Both the position numbers and the translations under genes were made by a program. Positions 41,983 to 49,383 of a DNA stretch of 64,000 nt are shown one piece after another. The DNA is taken from positions 11,452,001-11,516,000 of the forward strand of contig NZ_CP069396.1 in NCBI RefSeq assembly GCF_016887565.1, read 5' to 3'. Origin of the DNA: Archangium violaceum. GTDB taxonomy: Bacteria; Myxococcota; Myxococcia; Myxococcales; Myxococcaceae. Under the pieces are notes generated by a model. It was given only the letters and a program-made list of their open reading frames with translations. It had not been told where the DNA came from and did not search any database. The first letter of the stretch is position 1. Each line of letters starts with the position of its first letter.

Positions 41983-42011
41983 GGGCCCGCCCCGCTGAGC
42001 GGGGCGGGCCC
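41983..42011 (-). terminator. strong GC hairpin after the 147-aa gene
   Basis: GGGCCCGCCCCGC and its complement form a perfect 13-bp stem with a 3-nt loop, 26 bp after the stop of the upstream minus-strand gene and just before the dnaJ promoter. There is no T tract, as is common in this GC-rich genome. Confidence 0.6.
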
Positions 42012-42037
42012 TCGGGTCCACGCGTGAAACGTCGGGC

Positions 42038-42481
42038 TCAGACAGTCCAGACCCGATTGGCCGTCAGCTCCATGCGAGCAAGCCGCCGCTTGAGCACCGG
42101 ATCCACCGCTCCCCGGGGGGCCCACTTGGGGACCACGAAGTGAAGCTCCGCGTTGTAGAGCTTCGCGGCGCTGGACAGCAGGCTCCAGCGATTCTCCGTC
42201 GTGGGGTCCTCCACCATGCCCGGCGTGACGATCTCCAGGATGATGGGGGTGCGCGCCGAGTCGGACTGCCGACAGGTGAAGTCCGGCCGGTGGTCCTCGA
42301 TGGTGCCCGAGAGGATGGGCGGAGGCATGAAGCCGGGCAACCTGGCTTTGATGTCCGTGCAGCCGATGGTGCGGAAGTACTCCGCCATCAGCCACAGGAG
42401 CCGACGACGCTCTTCGTTATCGACCACGGGCTCACAGCCCGGACTGAACAGCGTCTCTTTCCCAGTGTTGTTGGTGTCCAT
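42038..42481 (-). CDS. hypothetical protein, 147 aa, possible PD-(D/E)xK-like fold
   Basis: The ATG at 42481 (MDTNNTGKE) is preferred over upstream starts, which run into the promoter of the divergent ABC gene. The strand order HRPDFTC...TPIILEIVTPG resembles the PD-(D/E)xK nuclease core, but the catalytic Lys position is Val-Thr, so any activity is doubtful. The N-terminus contains ERRRLLWLMAEYFRTIGC. No recognised family. It is probably transcribed alone, ending at the hairpin 41983-42011. Confidence 0.65.
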   Translation of the reverse strand: MDTNNTGKETLFSPGCEPVVDNEERRRLLWLMAEYFRTIGCTDIKARLPGFMPPPILSGTIEDHRPDFTCRQSDSARTPIILEIVTPGMVEDPTTENRWSLLSSAAKLYNAELHFVVPKWAPRGAVDPVLKRRLARMELTANRVWTV

Positions 42482-42623
42482 GGCTAGCGAAAAGCTGTCC
42501 GCCCCTTCCCGGCGGAGCAATGAAAGGGCCAACCCGGATTGAGTGCCGGGCAGCAGGGCGGGCGGGGAGGCACGCGGTGCTGTCGTACAGTGGGCTTTGC
42601 CCGGCAGCGGACAGGATGCGAAG

Positions 42624-44399
42624 GTGCGCACCTCCGTGGCCCCCCGTCCTCCTCCGCACGTCTACCGCCGTCTGCTGGGCTACCTCCGGCCCTACCGGGG
42701 CCTGCTGCTCGCGGGCCTGGGCGCCTCGCTCGTGGCCGCCGCCGCCACCTCCGCCTACGCCTGGTTGGTGGGGCCGCTGCTGCGCGCCGTCCTCACCGGC
42801 GCCCCCGTGGAGCTCGCGGGCATGACGCTGCCCGGAGAGCGCCTGCTGCGCGTGCTCCCCCTCATGGTGGTGGCCGTGGCCGTGGTGAAGGCGACGGCCA
42901 GCTTCCTCCAGGGTGGGTGGATGCAGCGGCTGGGCCAGCGGGTGATGGCGGACCTGCGCGCCTTCCTCTACTCGCGGCTGCTCGCCCAGCCCCCCGCGTT
43001 CTTCGAGCGGCGGCACTCGGGCGAGCTCCTCACCCGCTTCACCGCGGACGTGCCCCTGGTGGAGTTCTCCGTCACCCAGGCGCTCTCCTCCTATTTGAAG
43101 GACGGGTTGCAGATCCTCTCGCTGCTCACCGCCTGCTTCCTCATCGACGCGAAGCTCTTCCTCCTCACCTTCGTGGTGATGCCCCTCACGGTGCTGCCGG
43201 TGCGCAGCTTCGCGCGCTCGCTCAAGAAGGTGGCCAACCGCTCGCAGAACAGCCTCGGCGCGCTCACCGCGCTCGCCGCGGAGCAGCTACAGGCCCTGCC
43301 CGTGGTGCAGGCCCATGACGGCGCGCCCCGGGCGCTGAAGGCCTTCGAGGCCGAGTCGGAGCGCTACCTCGGGGAGATGCGCCGCTCGCTCTTCCTGCGC
43401 GGCGCGTACAGCCCCACGGTGGAGGTGATGGGCATCCTCGGCGTGGCGCTGGCGGTGGCCTGGGGCGCCCGCGCGGTGGCGGCGGACCCGGCGCTCTCCG
43501 GGCGGCTGCTCTCCTTCATCGCCGCGGTGCTCCTGCTCTACCAGCCGGTGAAGTCGCTCAGCGGCACGCTCTCCCAGGTGCTCACGGGCCTGGTGGCGGC
43601 CGAGCGGCTCTTCTCGCTGGCGGACTCGCCGGTGCCCCCGGACGAGGGTCAGGAGGCCGCGCCCCTCGGCCGCGCGCTGACGCTGGAGGGGGTGCGCGCC
43701 ACCTACGCGGATGGCCGCGAGGCGCTGCGCGGGGTGGACCTCACCGTGCCGGCGGGCGCCCGGGTGGCGGTGGTGGGCGCCTCGGGCGCGGGCAAGACGA
43801 CACTCTTCTCCGTGCTGCTGGGCTTCCTGCCGCCGAGCGGTGGCACGGTGCGTTGGGACGGCACGCCGCTGTCCCAGCTCAAGCCCTCCAGCGTGCGCGC
43901 CCAGATGGCATGGGTGCCCCAGGAGCCGGTGCTCTTCTCCGGCAGCGTGCGGCACAACCTGCTGCTGGGCCGCCCCGAGGCCACCGACGCCGAGCTGTGG
44001 GAGGCGCTGCGGCTGGCGCACGCGGAGGACTTCGTGCGCGCCCTGCCCGGCGGCATGGACGAGCCGGTGGGCGAGCGCGGTGCGCGCCTGTCCGGTGGAC
44101 AGCGGCAGCGGCTCGTCCTGGCGCGGGCCTTCCTGCGCCAACCCTCGGTGCTGCTGCTCGACGAGCCCACCAGCGCCCTGGACGCCCAGAGCGAGGCCGC
44201 GGTGGGCGCGGGGCTGGCGGCACTGATGAAGGGCCGCACGGTGCTCGTCATCGCCCACCGCCTGTCCACGGTGCGAGACGCCGACCTCATCGTCGTCCTG
44301 GAGGCCGGCCAGGTGGTGGAGGCGGGCACCCACACCGAGCTTGTCGCCAGAGGTGGGCGTTACACCCAGCTCCTGGGTGAAGGCGCCGTCGCCGCCTGA
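42624..44399 (+). CDS. ABC exporter, fused membrane and ATPase domains (MsbA-like)
   Basis: 591 aa from the GTG at 42624; the open frame extends to 42543. Six predicted membrane helices in about 1-310, including the substrate-exporter coupling region FFERRHSGELLTRFTADV. The nucleotide-binding domain has Walker A GASGAGKTT, the Q-loop WVPQEP, signature LSGGQRQRL, Walker B LLLDEPTSALD and H-loop IAHRLST. Such half-transporters dimerise to export lipids, peptides or drugs; the cargo cannot be told. A hairpin terminator follows. Divergent from the 147-aa gene. Confidence 0.92.
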   Translation: MRTSVAPRPPPHVYRRLLGYLRPYRGLLLAGLGASLVAAAATSAYAWLVGPLLRAVLTGAPVELAGMTLPGERLLRVLPLMVVAVAVVKATASFLQGGWMQRLGQRVMADLRAFLYSRLLAQPPAFFERRHSGELLTRFTADVPLVEFSVTQALSSYLKDGLQILSLLTACFLIDAKLFLLTFVVMPLTVLPVRSFARSLKKVANRSQNSLGALTALAAEQLQALPVVQAHDGAPRALKAFEAESERYLGEMRRSLFLRGAYSPTVEVMGILGVALAVAWGARAVAADPALSGRLLSFIAAVLLLYQPVKSLSGTLSQVLTGLVAAERLFSLADSPVPPDEGQEAAPLGRALTLEGVRATYADGREALRGVDLTVPAGARVAVVGASGAGKTTLFSVLLGFLPPSGGTVRWDGTPLSQLKPSSVRAQMAWVPQEPVLFSGSVRHNLLLGRPEATDAELWEALRLAHAEDFVRALPGGMDEPVGERGARLSGGQRQRLVLARAFLRQPSVLLLDEPTSALDAQSEAAVGAGLAALMKGRTVLVIAHRLSTVRDADLIVVLEAGQVVEAGTHTELVARGGRYTQLLGEGAVAA

Positions 44400-44401
44400 T
44401 A

Positions 44402-44419
44402 GCGGACACGGTTGTCCGC
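44402..44419 (+). terminator. terminator after the ABC exporter
   Basis: GCGGACA and TGTCCGC form a perfect 7-bp stem with a 4-nt loop, 3 bp after the stop, followed by CTTCCTGT. Confidence 0.6.
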
Positions 44420-44519
44420 CTTCCTGTCAGCGCTTCAACCCAATGCCCCGTGGATACGTTCACGGCCAGGCAGGGAAACCAGATTCTTGCCCCAATTCTG
44501 GAATTCCTGGCGGATGCCG

Positions 44520-44525
44520 TATAGT
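44520..44525 (+). promoter_or_regulatory. -10 box (TATAGT) suggesting a leaderless transcript
   Basis: TATAGT ends 8 bp before the ATG of the next gene. A weak -35 (TTCTGG at 44496-44501) has an 18-bp spacer. The start of transcription would coincide with the ATG at 44534. Confidence 0.4.
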
Positions 44526-44533
44526 CTTACAGC

Positions 44534-45496
44534 ATGTTGGTCCCCGCGAAGCTGAACACCGTCTCCGGCCTGCTCGTCGCCACGCTCCCCGCGGTGGCGG
44601 TGGTGGGCTTCGGTTCCGCCCTCCTGTCGTTCGTCGGTGGTCGCACCGAGGTGTGGCGCATGGCGGACACAGCGGGGCCGTACAGCCTGTTGATGGCGGC
44701 GGCGGTGCTGGGAGTGATGGTGGTGCTGTCGATGCTGCTGAGCATGGGCTTGACGGGACGGCACGCGCCGCTGGTGGTGCTGGTGGGCATCGCCACGCTG
44801 CCGTGGTTCCTGGGCATCGCCGGCACGGACGAGGCGATGGAGCGGGTGCTGGCGGCACTGCCGGACGTGGGCAGCGGAGACGCGCTGAGCGTGCTGGTGG
44901 CGGGCACCGGCGAGGCCATGGTGACGCGGCTGCTGGGGGCGTGGGCGAGCGCGGCGCTGCTGGTGGGGGTGGCGGTGGGGCTCGTGCTGCTGCGCGGGCG
45001 CGCGGCGCTGGTGGGCGAGGGCGCCGGACAGCTGCTGGGCGCCGCGCTGAGCCTGGCGCTGGGGAGCATCGCGCTGCTGGTGGCGCTCGAGGCGCACCAG
45101 CTCTTCCAGATGCTCACGACGATCGCCACGCAGGCCCCGGAGGCGCGCGCTGGCTTCATCACCTCGGGCACCGAGCGGCTGGCCCACCTGGAGGATCTGC
45201 GCTCGGCGGCGCTGGTGGTCCTGGCCATCCTGGCGCTCTCGCTGGTGTCGTGGCAGTTCTACCTCCGCCCCCAGGCGGTGTCCCAGTGGGCGGGCAGCCT
45301 CATGCTCGCGGGGCTCTCCGCCGCCGTGCTGCTGCTGGACGCGCGCCCGCTGGAGCTGGCCGCCCGGGGCGCTCGGGAGGCCGGCCTGTCGCGCACCCTT
45401 CTTCCCCTGCTGGTGCGCAGCAGCTCGGCGAACGCGCTCGGTACCCTGCCCTCCGGCACCCTGCCGTCGCTCGGTGGCATCCGGACGTCGCGGTGA
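44534..45496 (+). CDS. hypothetical polytopic membrane protein (about seven helices)
   Basis: 320 aa. Hydrophobic segments lie at about 10-32, 48-70, 76-95, 130-155, 170-195, 222-247 and 255-273, with a short non-membrane tail ending PSLGGIRTSR. There are no catalytic or transport motifs I recognise. The TATAGT box so close to the ATG, and no ribosome site, suggest leaderless translation. It is convergent with the tail-anchored protein gene, with a 30-bp gap. Confidence 0.75.
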   Translation: MLVPAKLNTVSGLLVATLPAVAVVGFGSALLSFVGGRTEVWRMADTAGPYSLLMAAAVLGVMVVLSMLLSMGLTGRHAPLVVLVGIATLPWFLGIAGTDEAMERVLAALPDVGSGDALSVLVAGTGEAMVTRLLGAWASAALLVGVAVGLVLLRGRAALVGEGAGQLLGAALSLALGSIALLVALEAHQLFQMLTTIATQAPEARAGFITSGTERLAHLEDLRSAALVVLAILALSLVSWQFYLRPQAVSQWAGSLMLAGLSAAVLLLDARPLELAARGAREAGLSRTLLPLLVRSSSANALGTLPSGTLPSLGGIRTSR

Positions 45497-45526
45497 GCAC
45501 GCGGCCCACCCGGGCCAGCGAGGTAC

Positions 45527-46186
45527 TCAGACGAGCCAGAGGAGCAGCACCACGCCCAGCACGAACCCCAGCCCGAGGACGATGAGCATCGTCAGGCCCT
45601 CCGTCTTCTGCCTGCGCAGCATGACGGGGTCGACGGGCGGAACGTTGGGGAGCCGGATGGGGGCGGGCGGGGCCGGCGCGGCGGGAGGAGCCGGAGCGTG
45701 AGCCTGGGCACTGGACGCGGCTTGCGCGGCGGGAGCGGGCGCGACGGGAGCGGAAGACGCGGCCTGGGCGCCCCCGGCGAGCACGAGTCCCTGGCGCGCG
45801 AGCGCGAGCACGCGCTGGATGTGTTGGATGTAGCGATCCTCGCCCTGGTAGTCCTCGAGGGCGAGCGCGGCGCGCAGCAGCCGCGCGGGGACGGGCTCGG
45901 CGTCCGGGTGGACGACACTGGCCGCGGCGCGCGCGGCCCCATCCTGCTCCACCCGTCCGGTGCGCAGGCCCACGCCGCTCATCCACACGCAGTGCTCGCC
46001 CAGCAGCGTCAACTCCTGGCGCTGCACCTTCCCCTCGCTGTCCACGAAGGAGAGCAGCTCCGCGCCCTGGGGCGACAGGTGCCACACGGAGCGCTGTCCA
46101 CCGTCTCCGGGAGGCCCCTCCACCGGGCGCGCCTGGTACAGCGCCAGGACGGCGGCCTTCATTCTCTCCGACGACGATTCGCTCAT
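45527..46186 (-). CDS. hypothetical tail-anchored membrane protein
   Basis: 219 aa. Residues 1-130 form a globular N-terminal region (SVWHLSPQGAELLSFVDSEG, DRYIQHIQRVLALARQG). An Ala/Pro-rich linker (about 140-180) then leads to a single C-terminal helix, TMLIVLGLGFVLGVVLLLWLV, that ends the protein. The main domain would therefore be cytoplasmic and anchored by its tail. No family recognised. Divergent from the 74-aa gene. Confidence 0.75.
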   Translation of the reverse strand: MSESSSERMKAAVLALYQARPVEGPPGDGGQRSVWHLSPQGAELLSFVDSEGKVQRQELTLLGEHCVWMSGVGLRTGRVEQDGAARAAASVVHPDAEPVPARLLRAALALEDYQGEDRYIQHIQRVLALARQGLVLAGGAQAASSAPVAPAPAAQAASSAQAHAPAPPAAPAPPAPIRLPNVPPVDPVMLRRQKTEGLTMLIVLGLGFVLGVVLLLWLV

Positions 46187-46323
46187 GGACGGGGCGTCAG
46201 CCTAGGGTGGGATGGACGGAAACGGAAGGCCGGGCATGCCTCTGGCTCCCCGCTCGGCCTACCCGGGGAGGCCCGGGCCATGGCCCCCAGGCATTCCTAT
46301 GGTTGCCCTGGAGGAACCCACAC

Positions 46324-46548
46324 ATGGCCATCATCCTGCCCGAGACACCCATCCAGGCGCCCTTCGTGGTGCCCGCCAACCGCACGGAGGTGACGGGCGA
46401 GCCGGAGCGGAAGGGAGGGGGATATGACCCGCGCTTTCCGGACGTGAGCTGGGACGGCACGGCCCAGCACGGAGGCGGCCACGTGCCGGAGGACTACCAG
46501 TGGCCCAGCAACCCCAAGCAGCACCAGGACGACCTGATGGGCGAGTAG
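46324..46548 (+). CDS. small hypothetical protein, 74 aa
   Basis: The ATG at 46324 has a good ribosome site (GGAGG about 8 bp upstream). The product is hydrophilic with many Pro, Gly and His (VPANRTEVTGEPERKGGGYD, HVPEDYQWPSNPKQHQDD) and no membrane segment. No family recognised. The frame extends upstream to 46207, but that part lacks a ribosome site. It sits 61 bp before the next gene on the same strand. Confidence 0.55.
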   Translation: MAIILPETPIQAPFVVPANRTEVTGEPERKGGGYDPRFPDVSWDGTAQHGGGHVPEDYQWPSNPKQHQDDLMGE

Positions 46549-46609
46549 TGGAAACGACCGCACGGAGTCACGTGCCTCCCCGCCGTCCGGGCGCTACGGT
46601 GTGCACCTC

Positions 46610-47374
46610 ATGAGTCGCTCCCGCTCCAAGCGAATGGATTTCGTCCACCACTTCGAGGGCGCGCAGGTGCTCGACGGGCTGATGGAGCTCGCGGGCACGG
46701 CGCACGACAGCCTCACGGTGCTGGCGCACATGCGGCAGGCCCACGCGGAGGGGCGCCCCTCGGGGGAGGCCATCTCCGGCCTCTTCGAGCGCGAGCCGCG
46801 CTTCGAGTCCCCGGAGCTGGCGCGCCGGCTCTTCCAGAACCTGCTGGGCCTGTGGGACCTGGTGGAGGAAGGCAAGTCGGTGCGGCTGGAGGAGGAGCCA
46901 CGGGCGCCGAGGCCCAAGAAGCAGAAGACGGAGGCGCCCCGGCCCTTCGCCCCGGGCGAGCCGGACACGGCATTCGTGGAGGCGGCCTGGCGTTATCTGG
47001 AAGACGACGAGCGGGGGCGGACGCGGCTGCACGATGCGTTCGAAAACAAGCAGGACGCGCTGCTGGGTGCCCTTGACGGGGCGGGGCTCACGGACGAAGG
47101 ATATGCCGTCGCCCGACACCTGCTGTTCGAGCTGCATGCCATGCTGGAGCTCGGTTGGCCGCAAGGGCTGGCGAGCGTGGCCGCCAGGGCGATGGAAGAA
47201 CCGGGCACGGAGAATCCGCCAGTGCCCGCGGCCCTCACCGCGTACGCGGACGAGGCGCTGTTCGAGGCGGAGCAGGACGAGGAGCACCCCCTGACACCCG
47301 AGGAGCTGACGAAGGTCCGCACCCTGGTGAAGCGCGGCACGGTGGCGCTGTGGAGTGCTCGGAAGGGAAAGTGA
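46610..47374 (+). CDS. hypothetical protein, 254 aa
   Basis: Starts at the ATG 46610 (MSRSRSKRMDF); a GTG at 46601 is an alternative. It is an acidic, helical protein with a Lys/Arg-rich hinge (EEPRAPRPKKQKTEAPR at about 90-108) between two helical halves. Neither half matches a family I know. The next gene follows after 3 bp, so they are co-transcribed and may act together. Confidence 0.75.
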   Translation: MSRSRSKRMDFVHHFEGAQVLDGLMELAGTAHDSLTVLAHMRQAHAEGRPSGEAISGLFEREPRFESPELARRLFQNLLGLWDLVEEGKSVRLEEEPRAPRPKKQKTEAPRPFAPGEPDTAFVEAAWRYLEDDERGRTRLHDAFENKQDALLGALDGAGLTDEGYAVARHLLFELHAMLELGWPQGLASVAARAMEEPGTENPPVPAALTAYADEALFEAEQDEEHPLTPEELTKVRTLVKRGTVALWSARKGK

Positions 47375-47377
47375 AGA

Positions 47378-47950
47378 ATGGCACGTGACAAGGACGACGA
47401 TCGGGGCGGAGGGGGCTTCTCCGGCAAGCGGACGAAGTCGTGGAGGGAGATCGACGCGTCGCGAGGCAAGGGCCGCGGGCACACGTCCCGGCAGGACGAT
47501 CCGGCGCAGCAGCGAATCGAGCGCAGCGCGTCGTACCAGAAGTACAAGGCGGCGGCGGACGCGCTGTTCACGGGGGGCGAGCTGCCGGAGGGTCTGGCGA
47601 AGACCTTCGACCCGGAGGGCAAGCGCAAGGCGCAGAAGCAGGCGATGCAGAAGCTGATGGAGTCCGCGGAGGATCCGCGAGCCTGGGCGCAGGGCGTGCT
47701 GGACTACCTGGAGAAGTACCCGGAGCTGCCGGAGGACCCGTACTTCCTGGACAGCCTGCTGGGACATCCGCGGGAGCGGATCGTGGACAAGGCGCTGGCG
47801 AGGCTGGAGGGGCTGGAGGCGGAGGGCAAGCTGGTGAAGACGAAGGTGCCCAAGAGCCTGGATCAGCGGCTGAAGGGAATCGAGCTGACGAGCCTGGACC
47901 CGGACATGCAGGGTCGGGCGAAGACGTTGCGAGAAAAGCTGCGAGTCTGA
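47378..47950 (+). CDS. hypothetical protein, 190 aa, partner of the upstream gene
   Basis: A basic Gly/Arg-rich N-terminus (DKDDDRGGGGFSGKRTKSWREIDASRGKG) precedes helical repeats with Leu-Pro motifs (YLEKYPELPEDPYFLDSLLGH) and a C-terminal KSLDQRLKGIELTSLDPDMQGRAKTLR segment, all given here in parts. No recognised domain. A basic, flexible start may indicate nucleic-acid or ribosome contact, but that is only inference. It is 3 bp from the upstream gene and followed by the CCCTCACCCC-type repeat. Confidence 0.75.
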   Translation: MARDKDDDRGGGGFSGKRTKSWREIDASRGKGRGHTSRQDDPAQQRIERSASYQKYKAAADALFTGGELPEGLAKTFDPEGKRKAQKQAMQKLMESAEDPRAWAQGVLDYLEKYPELPEDPYFLDSLLGHPRERIVDKALARLEGLEAEGKLVKTKVPKSLDQRLKGIELTSLDPDMQGRAKTLREKLRV

Positions 47951-47997
47951 CGCGCGCCCCACCCCACCCCATCCCGCCCACCACTCCCACTCCCACT

Positions 47998-48031
47998 CCC
48001 TCTCCCTCTGGGAGAGGGTCGGGGTGAGGGT
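47998..48031. repeat. 34-bp CCCTCACCCC-type hairpin repeat, copy 2 (inverted)
   Basis: Reverse complement of the copy at 40735-40769 with one mismatch (A for T after CCCCG). It contains the same CCCTCTCCC/GGGAGAGGG stem and lies between the stops of two convergent genes. Just upstream, 47985-48000 carries three tandem CCACTC/CCCACT-like units. Confidence 0.75.
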
Positions 48032-48048
48032 ATACGCGCCTCGGGTTC

Positions 48049-49299
48049 CTACCCCACGAGAGGCAACGCGAGCGGCACGAGGGCCGTGGGAGGGTCGACC
48101 ATGTGGAGCACGCGCATCATGCGCTGATGAGCATCCGGGTCGTAGGTGGCGCGGAGCGTGACACGGTCGACCAGGAGGCTGCTGAGTGACATGGCGAGGC
48201 GGCGGGTGGCGCTCACGTTCTCCAAAGAGCACCCGGGCACGCGGAGATCCTCACTGGCGGCGGAGAGCCAGGGGCCCTCGACGAGCTCATTGAAGGCCTT
48301 CTGAGAGGTGCGCCCGTCGCGAGCCAGTTGCCGTCCGAGCTCGAGCGCGGACAGCATGCCCACGGTCATGCCCTGCCCATAAACGGGATTGAAGGCGCAC
48401 AGAGCATCCCCGAGCATGACGAGGTTGTCGGCCTGGAGCGACGAGCTCAGGACGCGAGTGCCGGCCATCCTGCGGAAGCAGTGGATGGGACCGAGGAACT
48501 CGGCGTCGGGGAGGACCTGTGCGAGGGCGGGGTCCCGCAAGGAGCGCGCGTAGTCGAGGAAGCCCTCGCGGTCGCCCGGGGGCAGCTCGTTGCCGGAGCC
48601 GACCAGCAGCGCCAGGAACAACCCGTTCTCGATGGGAACGAGCCCGCCGCCGCGGAGGAACCGAGGGGGACACACCTGCACGTAGATCTGCCGGAACGGC
48701 AGCCGCTCGGCGTGGGGGACACGCACCACGCAGGTGGAGTAGCTCGCCCGGGCATCCACCTTCTCGAGCACGGCCTGGGAGCGGAAGGGGCCGTTGCGGC
48801 CCGAGGCATCGACGAAGAGCGAGGCCTCCAGCTCGCGACCATCGCCAGCCTTCACGGCCAGGATGCGGCGCCGCGAGGAGTCCCAGCGGAACGTCCCGGC
48901 CTCGAAGCGCTCGACGAGCTCGATGCGAGGGTTGCTGGCGACGCGAGCACGAACCGTCTTCTCCAGGAGCCCGCGGCTGCACGAGCGCGAGGTGATTTCG
49001 GAGGGAGGACGCGGGAAGGCGCCGAAGCGACCGACCCAGTAGCAACCGGGGCCCCAATCCAGCCACGCGGCGCCGGCGCGGGTCAGGTCGTCGTCGATGC
49101 CCGGGAAGAGCTCGCCGAGCGCCATCCAACCGCGCCGCAGCAACACGTGGACGTGGTCCACCTGGGGCACGCCCCGGCGCGCGTGCTGGACGTCCTGACC
49201 ATCCTTGTCCACCAGCAGGACGCGCTCGAAGTGCCGGGACAGCACGGTCGCCGCCGACAGACCCGCGATCCCACCGCCAATCACCACTGCTCTCGACAT
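48049..49299 (-). CDS. FAD-dependent monooxygenase/epoxidase-like protein
   Basis: 416 aa. Dinucleotide-binding VIGGGIAGLSAA (6-17), the second FAD motif region LFVDASGRNGPF, and the GD motif NLVMLGDALCAFNPVYGQGM (about 297-316) place it among class A flavin monooxygenases. The PVYGQGMTVGMLSALELG pattern is shared with squalene epoxidase-like and polyether-epoxidase-like members. Substrate is unknown. There is no membrane anchor and no reductase neighbour, as expected for single-component enzymes of this class. The ATG at 49299 begins directly at the FAD motif. Confidence 0.88.
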   Translation of the reverse strand: MSRAVVIGGGIAGLSAATVLSRHFERVLLVDKDGQDVQHARRGVPQVDHVHVLLRRGWMALGELFPGIDDDLTRAGAAWLDWGPGCYWVGRFGAFPRPPSEITSRSCSRGLLEKTVRARVASNPRIELVERFEAGTFRWDSSRRRILAVKAGDGRELEASLFVDASGRNGPFRSQAVLEKVDARASYSTCVVRVPHAERLPFRQIYVQVCPPRFLRGGGLVPIENGLFLALLVGSGNELPPGDREGFLDYARSLRDPALAQVLPDAEFLGPIHCFRRMAGTRVLSSSLQADNLVMLGDALCAFNPVYGQGMTVGMLSALELGRQLARDGRTSQKAFNELVEGPWLSAASEDLRVPGCSLENVSATRRLAMSLSSLLVDRVTLRATYDPDAHQRMMRVLHMVDPPTALVPLALPLVG

Positions 49300-49383
49300 G
49301 TACAGGGCCCCCAGGGTGCTCCCATTCAGGGAGACAGCGTCTGGGGGCCGGACGATAGCCGATCCGCGTGGGAGCGCGGAGGC

